From an uncultured Tannerella sp. (GTDB lineage: Bacteria > Bacteroidota > Bacteroidia > Bacteroidales > Tannerellaceae): a DNA stretch of 5,699 bases. Below are positions 1 through 5,699 of the stretch, piece by piece. The translations under genes were made by a program, and so were the position numbers. The stretch covers positions 1 to 5,699 of the forward strand of contig CALHPT010000280.1 of the NCBI GenBank assembly GCA_938036405.1. The letters are read 5' to 3'. The notes below the pieces were generated by a model, which made no database searches, was not told where the DNA came from, and saw only the letters and a list, made by a program, of their open reading frames with translations. The stretch's first letter is position 1. Every line of letters starts with the position of its first letter.

Positions 1-148
1 CTCTTGCTCGTACGTCATCAAAATCTGATCAAACAACCTACTTTCCATCGAATGGATGAAGTCCACTTGCCTCTCGCACGATACTTTTTAGCTGTCGCGC
101 CATGTTTTTTCACTCTCGTACCTTTGCGGCGCATTTGCAACACACGTA
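1..148. other. Upstream non-coding region of the antiporter gene
   Basis: No convincing gene could be assigned here. One forward frame stays open from position 4 into the antiporter gene, but its translation is low-complexity Arg/Pro/His-rich and is an out-of-frame reading of that gene. The other two forward frames close within about 60 bases (stops near 26 and 57), so the tail of an upstream gene could end there, but too little is visible to say. The region is clearly more AT-rich than the coding DNA that follows, which fits a promoter-bearing intergenic segment. A short imperfect hairpin (TCCAT, loop CGA, ATGGA at 44-56) is present, without a T-run after it. Confidence 0.5.
119..126 (+). 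promoter_or_regulatory. Putative Bacteroidota -7 promoter element (TAnnTTTG)
   Basis: TACCTTTG at 119-126 matches the Bacteroidota sigma-ABfr -7 consensus TAnnTTTG exactly. Transcription would start a few bases downstream, leaving an untranslated leader of roughly 15 bases before the ATG at 149. No TTTG -33 element was found at the usual 19-21 base spacing; the T-run at 85-89 is too far away. The match is therefore partial and rests on one 8-base motif plus its good position. Confidence 0.4.
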
Positions 149-2443
149 ATGACGAAGAAATTCAAAGGTTTTTTGCTCTATGTCGGGTTGATCGTGCTCT
201 TCGGCGCATCGATGTACCTCATCATCCGCGAAGGTCAGGCGCACCAACTCGTCTCCGACTCGGCCGACTCGACCCACGCGCCGCAGAACCTCGTCGAGGG
301 CTTCAGCGTCTTCCTCGCGCTCATGGCCGAACACATTCACTCGTCCTTCGGTCTGCTCCTTTTGCAGATCATCATCATCCTCATCACCTGCCGCATCGTG
401 GGGCTGCTCTTCAAGCGCATCGGGCAGCCGATGGTCGTGGGCGAGATCCTGGCCGGCATCCTGCTCGGACCGTCCGTCCTGGGCCGGTTCGCGCCCGACT
501 TCTCCCAGTTCCTCTTCCCCCGCGAATCGCTGGGCAACATCAACCTCCTGAGCCAGTTCGGACTCATCTTTTTCATGTACACCATCGGCATGGAGCTCGA
601 CGTCGACGCCATTCGTAAGAAGCTGCGCGAGACGGTGATGATCAGCTACACCTGCATGTTCTTCACCTTCTTCTGCGGGCTCCTGGCCGCCTACTTCATC
701 TACGATCGCTATGGCCGCGAGGTGCCCTTCCTGCCCTTCGCGCTCTTCATCGCCATCACGATGAGCATCACCGCCTTCCCCGTCTTGGCGCGCATCATCC
801 AGGAGCGCCGCCTGACACGCACACACCTCGGCACCGTGGCTCTGGCCGCGGCCGCCAACGGCGACGTCACGGCCTGGTGCCTCTTGGCCATCGTCGTAGC
901 CATCTCGCAGGCCGGCACCATGCTCGGCGCCGTCTACAATATCTTATTCGCGGCCGTCTACCTGCTCATCATGTTCACCATCGTCAGGCCTCTGCTGCGC
1001 ATGGTCGGCAACCTCTACCATAACCCCGAGGTGATCGGCAAACCCCTCGTCATGCTCATGTTCCTCCTGTTGCTCATCTCGTCTTACCTCACCGAGATAG
1101 CCGGCCTCCACGCCCTCTTCGGCGCCTTTGTGGCGGGGCTGGTCATGCCCGAAAACATGCGCTTCCGCAAGATCATGACCGAGAAGGTGGAGGACGTCTC
1201 GCTCATCATCTTCCTGCCGCTCTTCTTCGTCTCAACAGGCCTGCGCACGGAGATCGGGCTGATCGATTCGGCCGAAATGTGGCTCGTCTGCTTCGGGCTC
1301 ATCCTCGTCTCCACGATCGGCAAGTTCAGCAGCGCCATCCTCTCCGCCCGGATCGAGAAGGAGAGTTGGAAGAACAGCTTCCTGCTCGGGGCGCTCATGA
1401 ACACACACGGCCTGATGGAGCTCATCGCCCTGACGATCGGTTACGAGATGCACATCCTGCCGCCTCCGGTGTTTGTCATGCTCGTACTCATGACACTGGC
1501 CTCGACCTTCATGACCACGCCCCTGCTCAGCCTCATCAACTTCAGCTTCCGCACCGGCGAGCGCCTGCGGCTACGGCGCACGGAAACCGTCGGTCAGGGG
1601 CCCTTCCGCGTACTCATCTCCTTCGGCCGCGCCGGCAGCGGACCCGTCCTGCTCGACGTCGCCTTCCGCATGTTCGGCCGTGGCGATACGAAGATGGACC
1701 TCACCGCCCTCCACCTCACCGTCGGTTCGGACATCAATCCGCTCCACACGGCCGGCTTCGAGCAAGTCAGCTTCGAACCTTTTATCCGCGAAGCCAAACG
1801 CCTCAACCTACGCGTCTCCACCCGCTACGAAGTCTCAAACAACGCCGGCGACACGATCGTGAGCCTGGTCAACGACGAGCCGTTCGACTTCCTGCTCGTG
1901 GGTGCCGGCATCGCCATGAGCAACCTGCCGACCGACATTGAGGCACGCCGCATCCGTAAGTCGCTCTTCTCCCTCCTTGGTGGCGCCCGAGTGCAAGAAC
2001 TCCTCTCGCCCGGATCGCTCATCCACGATAAGACGCGCTACTTCATCGAGCACAGCCGCTGCTCCGTGGGCGTCTTCGTCAACCGCGGCTTCACCCGCGC
2101 CGACCACCTCATCGTCGTCATCGATTCCGAGGCTGACCTCCCGCTTTTGCATTATGCCCGCGTCCTGCTACGCTCCACCCACGGCACCGCCGCCTTGCTC
2201 CACCGTCGACCGTCCGACGACGCCTCTCCCGCGCCGGACACCGTGGCCCGTGAGCTGGAGTCCTTCATCGCCCACACCGAGAATGTCCACCTGCTTCCCG
2301 AGCGCGAACTCACCCGTGAATCGTTTGCCGAAGCAGACTTTATGCTTGTCGGTTACGCCACCTGGAACGTCATCTCTGACGTCTGCCGAGAGCCCCTCCG
2401 ACAAATGCCTTCCACGCTCATCATCCATCATCGCCAGCGGTAG
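149..2443 (+). CDS. CPA2-family monovalent cation:H+ antiporter, CHX-like, with C-terminal regulatory domain
   Basis: Inner-membrane exchanger expected to swap K+ or Na+ for protons in pH and ion homeostasis. It is 764 residues long. A first hydrophobic helix (about 7-26) and a polar linker (27-60) precede the antiporter core (about 65-465). The core carries the family hallmark QPMVVGEILAGILLGPS (93-109), the ion-site stretch NGDVTAW (237-243) with conserved Asp239, GLHALFGAFVAGLVMP (319-334) and MNTHGLMELI (417-426). The last two closely resemble plant CHX exchangers. About 12 core helices plus the extra N-terminal one are likely. The remainder (about 485-764) is soluble and appears to be two alpha/beta halves resembling universal-stress-type folds, with strands such as FRVLISFG, FDFLLVGAG, LIVVIDS and FMLVGYA; a regulatory role is inferred. 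ATG 149 is chosen because it opens a Lys-rich N-terminus just before the first helix; there is no Shine-Dalgarno sequence. Gly238 before Asp239 is unusual. The exact cation cannot be read from the sequence. Confidence 0.93.
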   Translation: MTKKFKGFLLYVGLIVLFGASMYLIIREGQAHQLVSDSADSTHAPQNLVEGFSVFLALMAEHIHSSFGLLLLQIIIILITCRIVGLLFKRIGQPMVVGEILAGILLGPSVLGRFAPDFSQFLFPRESLGNINLLSQFGLIFFMYTIGMELDVDAIRKKLRETVMISYTCMFFTFFCGLLAAYFIYDRYGREVPFLPFALFIAITMSITAFPVLARIIQERRLTRTHLGTVALAAAANGDVTAWCLLAIVVAISQAGTMLGAVYNILFAAVYLLIMFTIVRPLLRMVGNLYHNPEVIGKPLVMLMFLLLLISSYLTEIAGLHALFGAFVAGLVMPENMRFRKIMTEKVEDVSLIIFLPLFFVSTGLRTEIGLIDSAEMWLVCFGLILVSTIGKFSSAILSARIEKESWKNSFLLGALMNTHGLMELIALTIGYEMHILPPPVFVMLVLMTLASTFMTTPLLSLINFSFRTGERLRLRRTETVGQGPFRVLISFGRAGSGPVLLDVAFRMFGRGDTKMDLTALHLTVGSDINPLHTAGFEQVSFEPFIREAKRLNLRVSTRYEVSNNAGDTIVSLVNDEPFDFLLVGAGIAMSNLPTDIEARRIRKSLFSLLGGARVQELLSPGSLIHDKTRYFIEHSRCSVGVFVNRGFTRADHLIVVIDSEADLPLLHYARVLLRSTHGTAALLHRRPSDDASPAPDTVARELESFIAHTENVHLLPERELTRESFAEADFMLVGYATWNVISDVCREPLRQMPSTLIIHHRQR

Positions 2444-2569
2444 GCCGCCTTCCGATCTCACACAACGAGCGCCCCCCTCATTCGCCCCAACAAAACGAAT
2501 AGGCACTTCGGTACGTCCCTACATATAAATACGTATAACTACCCGGGTAAAGCCCGTAACTATCCCCAT
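2444..2569. other. Intergenic region with AT-rich palindromic patch before the glycogen synthase gene
   Basis: This 126-base gap separates the antiporter from the glycogen synthase. No strong stem followed by a T-run is present after the antiporter stop, so no intrinsic terminator is called. The right half turns sharply AT-rich (about 2520-2540) and holds two perfect small palindromes, ATACGTAT at 2529-2536 and TACCCGGGTA at 2540-2549. A short CGGG-TAAAG-CCCG hairpin (2544-2556) also lies 13 bases before the ATG. No TAnnTTTG element and no Shine-Dalgarno sequence was found. The composition and size suggest that the glycogen synthase may have its own promoter or operator here, but this is inference. 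Confidence 0.4.
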
Positions 2570-4213
2570 ATGATACAACCCGATTACATTTTTGAATGCA
2601 GCTGGGAAGTCTGCAACAAAGTGGGCGGCATCTACACCGTCCTATCAACTAAAGCACGCACCCTGCAACAACAGTTCCCCGACCACATCCTCTTCATCGG
2701 CCCCGACTTGGGGCATGCCGGCCAAGCCGCCGAGTTCGACGAAGACACCACGCTCTACGCCGACTGGCGACGCACCATTGCCGCAACCGGACTCCCCGTG
2801 CGCATAGGCCGATGGCGCGTGCCTGGCGCTCCGCTCGTCATGCTCGTCGACTACCGCCAACTCTTCAGCCACAAAAACGAACTCTTCTACGAGATGTGGG
2901 AATCGTTCGGCGTCGACTCTTCGCAGGCCTATGGCGACTATGACGAGTCGTGCATCTTCGCCGCCGCTACGGGGCGCGTCATCGAGAGCTTCTATCGATT
3001 CTACCGCTTGGAGGATCGCCGCGTCGTGGCACACTTCGACGAGTGGATGCTGGGCTTCGGCCTCCTCCATCTGCGCAAATACACGCCACGCATCGCCACC
3101 CTCTTCACCACACACGCCACCACCATCGGCCGCTCCATCGCCGGCAACAACAAACCGCTCTACGGCTACATGCCCGGCTACAACGGCGACGGTATGGCAG
3201 CCGAGCTGCACGTCGAGGCGAAGCATTCGGTGGAGAAAAAGGCGGCCCACTTTGCCGATTGCTTCACGACAGTGAGCGAGATCACGGCCGTAGAGTGTCG
3301 CCAGCTACTCGACAAGGCGCCAGATGTGGTCACGCCGAACGGCTTCGAGCCCGACTTCGTCCCCACGCCCGACCGCTACCCCGCCCGACGCGCCGACGCC
3401 CGCCAGCGACTGCTCCGCGCTGCCTCAGCGCTCTATGGCCAGACGTTCGACTCGGACAACACGTTCCTCGTCTCCATCAGCGGCCGCTACGAGTATCGCA
3501 ACAAGGGCATCGACGTCTTCATCGACGCCATGAACCGCCTGCGCGCAACGGCCGACCTGCTTCACACAGTCATCGCCTTCCTGCTCATCCCCGCCTGGGT
3601 CTACGCCCCGCGTGCTGACCTGAAAGCCATCCTCGAGCAAGGTGCCCCAACGTCTACACCGCTGCCCACACCCTTCCTTACCCACTGGCTACACCGCATG
3701 GATGACGACCGCGTCTCGAACTTTATCCTCCACGCCGGCTTCAACACCACTGCCGACGAACGCCTGAAGATCGTCTTCGTACCCTGCTACCTCGACGGCC
3801 GCGACGGGATCTTCGACACGCCTTACTACGACCTTCTCATCGGCATGGACGCTACGCTCTACCCCTCCTACTACGAGCCTTGGGGCTACACGCCGCTCGA
3901 GAGCGTGGCCTTCGGCATTCCCACGGTCACAACCGATCTGGCTGGCTTCGGACGCTGGGCACAGACCATCGTCAGCGGACGCGACATCACTGAGGGCGTG
4001 GCCGTCGTCCATCGCACGGACGATAATTACGCCGCCGTAGTCAACGAGTCAGCCGACGCCTTGCTATCTCTCATGCGTTGCTCTGACGCCGAACGCCGCT
4101 TTATCGCAGAGCGCTGTCAATCCCTTGCCGCCCGCGCCGAGTGGGAGCGCTTTATCACTTATTACTACACCGCCTTCGACCACGCCCTCACTACTGCACG
4201 ACAAAGAGATTGA
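2570..4213 (+). CDS. Glycogen synthase, eukaryote-type GT3 family
   Basis: Cytoplasmic GT-B glycosyltransferase that extends alpha-1,4-glucan chains from a nucleotide-glucose donor for glycogen storage. It resembles animal and fungal glycogen synthases rather than bacterial GlgA (GT5). The N-terminal half has WEVCNKVGGIYTVL (12-25; Lys17 in the KVGG loop), GRWRVPGAP (80-88), HFDEW (155-159), TTHATTIGR (180-188) and VTPNGF (254-259). The C-terminal half has GRYEYRNKG (305-313), whose Arg306 and Lys312 keep the spacing of the catalytic Arg/Lys pair of yeast Gsy2. It also has YPSYYEPWGYTPLES (431-445), with Glu436 and Glu444 forming the family E-x7-E pair. At 547 residues it is much shorter than eukaryotic enzymes (about 700). 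It lacks their phosphorylated tails, and the C-terminal Arg-rich helix that binds glucose-6-phosphate is reduced to a few Arg. ATG 2570 puts the conserved SWEVCNKVGG motif about ten residues from the N-terminus, as expected for the family. UDP- versus ADP-glucose preference cannot be read from the sequence. Confidence 0.95.
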   Translation: MIQPDYIFECSWEVCNKVGGIYTVLSTKARTLQQQFPDHILFIGPDLGHAGQAAEFDEDTTLYADWRRTIAATGLPVRIGRWRVPGAPLVMLVDYRQLFSHKNELFYEMWESFGVDSSQAYGDYDESCIFAAATGRVIESFYRFYRLEDRRVVAHFDEWMLGFGLLHLRKYTPRIATLFTTHATTIGRSIAGNNKPLYGYMPGYNGDGMAAELHVEAKHSVEKKAAHFADCFTTVSEITAVECRQLLDKAPDVVTPNGFEPDFVPTPDRYPARRADARQRLLRAASALYGQTFDSDNTFLVSISGRYEYRNKGIDVFIDAMNRLRATADLLHTVIAFLLIPAWVYAPRADLKAILEQGAPTSTPLPTPFLTHWLHRMDDDRVSNFILHAGFNTTADERLKIVFVPCYLDGRDGIFDTPYYDLLIGMDATLYPSYYEPWGYTPLESVAFGIPTVTTDLAGFGRWAQTIVSGRDITEGVAVVHRTDDNYAAVVNESADALLSLMRCSDAERRFIAERCQSLAARAEWERFITYYYTAFDHALTTARQRD

Positions 4214-4267
4214 ATCGGCCGCACACGTTCCTCCCCTTTCTTTTTTCACTACTCGTTTTTTGCTCCA
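4214..4267. other. Short pyrimidine-rich spacer ahead of the mannosidase gene
   Basis: This 54-base gap contains two T-runs (4240-4246 and 4255-4261) in an otherwise C/T-rich stretch. There is no stem before the first T-run beyond the 6-base palindrome CGGCCG, so it is not a convincing terminator. It has neither a TAnnTTTG element nor a Shine-Dalgarno sequence before ATG 4268. The short distance and shared direction make cotranscription with the glycogen synthase plausible, although not proven. Confidence 0.35.
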
Positions 4268-5677
4268 ATGACACACCGCTACACCCTTCGCCTTGCCGCC
4301 ATCACAACGGCTATCTTCCTTGCCCATGCTTCAGCAGGCGCCGCTCCCGTCGTGACAGAAGACAACACCGCCGTTCGTGACGAAACGGACTACACGCTAT
4401 CGCTCCGCCCGGCCGTCTCCGAACGTCTCTTCGTCTCCAAAGCCATCGAGAAAGAAATTGCGCGCATCAAACGGATGATCACGAACGAGAAGCTGGCATG
4501 GATGTTCGAAAACTGCTTCCCTAACACGCTCGACACAGCCGTCCATTTTCGCGCCATCGACGGCGACGACGACACCTTCGTTTACACCGGCGACATCCAC
4601 GCCATGTGGCTCCGCGACTCTGCCTCGCAGGTCTGGCCTTACCTGGATTTCGTCGACAAGGACGACGAGCTGCGACAGATGATCCGTGGTGTCATTCTCC
4701 GCCAGTTCAAGTGTATCCTTCTCGACCCCTACGCCAACGCCTTTAGCGACAGCGACGAAAACGGAGAGGTCTACGAGCGCCGTTGGGAGCTTGACTCTCT
4801 CTGCCACCCCCTACGCCTAGCCTACGCCTACTGGAAAAAGACGGGCGATAAGAGCATCTTCATCGACGGCAAGTGGCAGAAGGTCATGCAACTCATCCTC
4901 CGCACCCTCCGCGAACAACAGCGCAAAGACGGCACGGATCCCTACACTGCCGACTCACTCGTGGCCAACCATCACAGCCTCCACCCCGTGCGCCCCACCG
5001 GACTGATCGCCTCCGCCTTTCGCCCCTCGGACGACGCCTCGACACTGCCATTCATCATCCCCTCAAACTTCTTTGCCGTCTCCTCTCTGCGTAAAGCGGC
5101 CGAGATCCTCCGCAAGGTGAATAACGACGCCACCACCGCCGACGCCTGTAAAGCGCTGGCCGACGAGGTAGAGGAGGCACTGCGCCGCCACGCCACCGTG
5201 GAGCACCCCGTCTACGGACGCATTTACGCCTATGAGGTGGACGGATTTGGCAACCACCTGATGATGGACGACGCCGATGTACCCGGCCTCTTAGCCATGA
5301 CCTATCTCGGCGATGTCTCCGCCGACGATCCGGTCTACCTCAACACGCGTCGCTTCGTCTGGAGCGAAGACAACCCCTACTTCTTTCACGGTTACTCCGG
5401 CGAGGGCATTGGCAGCTCACGCACGGGCAACGACATGATCCGCCCCATGTCCATCCTCATCAGGGCTCTCACCTCTAGCGACGACGCCGAGATCGCCGCC
5501 TGCCTCCGCACACTGCTCGAAACGGACGCTGAGACCGGATTCGTTCACGAATCCTATCACAAGAACAATCCCCGATGCTACACCCGCCCCTGGTTTGCCC
5601 GCCAAAACAGCCTTTTCGGCGAGCTCATCGTCAAGCTCGTCCGCGAAAAGAAACTCGAACTGCTAAATGATTTGTAG
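4268..5677 (+). CDS. Secreted exo-alpha-1,6-mannosidase, glycoside hydrolase family 125
   Basis: Metal-independent inverting exo-alpha-mannosidase that removes terminal alpha-1,6-linked mannose, for example from host N-glycans or mannans. The 469-residue protein starts with a signal peptide (MTHRYTLRLAAITTAIFLAHASAGAA). Type I cleavage is likely after one of the Ala at 23-26. There is no lipobox Cys, so a soluble periplasmic or secreted enzyme is expected. The family body runs from about 48 to the end. It includes WMFENCFPNTLDT (78-90), TGDIHAMWLRDS (107-118), RPTGLIASAFRPSDDAS (242-258), HLMMDDADVPGLL (330-342), VWSEDNPYFFHGYSG (364-378) and TGFVHESYHKNNP (423-435). By analogy with characterised GH125 enzymes, the general acid is an Asp of RPSDDA (255 or 256) and the base is Glu428 of FVHES; these assignments are inferred. 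The length is normal for the family and the gene looks intact. ATG 4268 is the only start that keeps the whole signal peptide. It follows the glycogen synthase by 54 bases, with no obvious functional link. Confidence 0.95.
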   Translation: MTHRYTLRLAAITTAIFLAHASAGAAPVVTEDNTAVRDETDYTLSLRPAVSERLFVSKAIEKEIARIKRMITNEKLAWMFENCFPNTLDTAVHFRAIDGDDDTFVYTGDIHAMWLRDSASQVWPYLDFVDKDDELRQMIRGVILRQFKCILLDPYANAFSDSDENGEVYERRWELDSLCHPLRLAYAYWKKTGDKSIFIDGKWQKVMQLILRTLREQQRKDGTDPYTADSLVANHHSLHPVRPTGLIASAFRPSDDASTLPFIIPSNFFAVSSLRKAAEILRKVNNDATTADACKALADEVEEALRRHATVEHPVYGRIYAYEVDGFGNHLMMDDADVPGLLAMTYLGDVSADDPVYLNTRRFVWSEDNPYFFHGYSGEGIGSSRTGNDMIRPMSILIRALTSSDDAEIAACLRTLLETDAETGFVHESYHKNNPRCYTRPWFARQNSLFGELIVKLVREKKLELLNDL

Positions 5678-5699
5678 GAGGCGAAACGACGAAGTATGG
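5676..5699 (+). promoter_or_regulatory. AGGAGG overlapping the mannosidase stop, with possible start codon of a further gene
   Basis: A perfect Shine-Dalgarno core AGGAGG (5676-5681) overlaps the TAG stop of the mannosidase. It is followed after 14 bases by an ATG at 5696-5698, where the window ends. This could be the start of a closely spaced next gene, but only one codon is visible. The spacing is longer than the usual 5-9 bases, and Bacteroidota seldom rely on Shine-Dalgarno pairing. A chance match or a start beyond the window is equally possible. Confidence 0.25.

Noticed and set aside
44..56. Small hairpin TCCAT-CGA-ATGGA upstream of the antiporter
   Set aside because: A 5-base stem with a 3-base loop is easily found by chance, and no T-run follows it to make a terminator.
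4..618. Forward open frame overlapping the promoter region and antiporter start
   Set aside because: The part inside the antiporter gene is Arg/Pro/His-rich nonsense in another frame, and the part before it gives no recognisable protein.
110..826. Long open frame on the minus strand opposite the antiporter (238 codons)
   Set aside because: Its translation is Asp/Glu/His/Arg-rich low-complexity sequence without a recognisable domain, and it mirrors the codon bias of the real gene. It is a shadow frame in GC-rich DNA.
2437..2448. GCGG-TAGG-CCGC stem spanning the antiporter stop, considered as a terminator
   Set aside because: The stem is only 4 bases and is followed by C-rich rather than T-rich sequence.
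2645..3250. Minus-strand open frame opposite the glycogen synthase (201 codons)
   Set aside because: It shows no family motif and is the antisense reading of a well-conserved GT3 gene.
2570..4213. Recent transfer of the glycogen synthase from a eukaryote
   Set aside because: GT3-type synthases are a known feature of Bacteroidota, and the codon and base use matches the neighbouring genes, so recent transfer is not supported.
4240..4261. T-runs after the glycogen synthase, considered as an intrinsic terminator
   Set aside because: No adequate GC-rich stem precedes either run; only a 6-base CGGCCG palindrome lies about 20 bases earlier.

Overview
The window looks like an ordinary chromosomal stretch from a member of the Bacteroidota, probably Bacteroidales. 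The evidence is the gene content: a large CHX-like CPA2 antiporter, a eukaryote-type (GT3) glycogen synthase and a secreted GH125 mannosidase. In addition, none of the three genes has a Shine-Dalgarno sequence, and a TAnnTTTG promoter element lies ahead of the first. The coding DNA is GC-rich with strong use of C at third codon positions. That is high for Bacteroides and would suit a GC-rich oral or gut relative such as a Tannerella-like lineage; this last step is inference only.

Layout: three complete genes all lie on the + strand and fill almost the whole window. Positions 1-148 are an upstream region with a probable promoter. Positions 149-2443 encode a 764-residue monovalent cation:proton antiporter with a two-part cytoplasmic C-terminal domain. 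After a 126-base gap with an AT-rich, palindrome-containing patch, 2570-4213 encodes a 547-residue GT3 glycogen synthase. After a 54-base pyrimidine-rich gap, 4268-5677 encodes a 469-residue exported alpha-1,6-mannosidase (GH125). The last 22 bases hold an AGGAGG that overlaps the mannosidase stop and a possible start codon of a further gene at 5696.

The genes do not form an obvious single pathway. The antiporter is an inner-membrane ion-homeostasis protein, the synthase stores glucose as cytoplasmic glycogen, and the mannosidase trims mannose from glycans in the periplasm or outside the cell. A loose link through carbohydrate harvest and storage is possible but not shown by the sequence. No RNA gene, mobile element, CRISPR array or clear intrinsic terminator was seen. 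No undescribed system could be supported. The points most worth checking are a Gly where an ion-binding acidic or polar residue is expected in the antiporter, the reduced arginine cluster in the glycogen synthase, and the unusual AGGAGG at the right edge.
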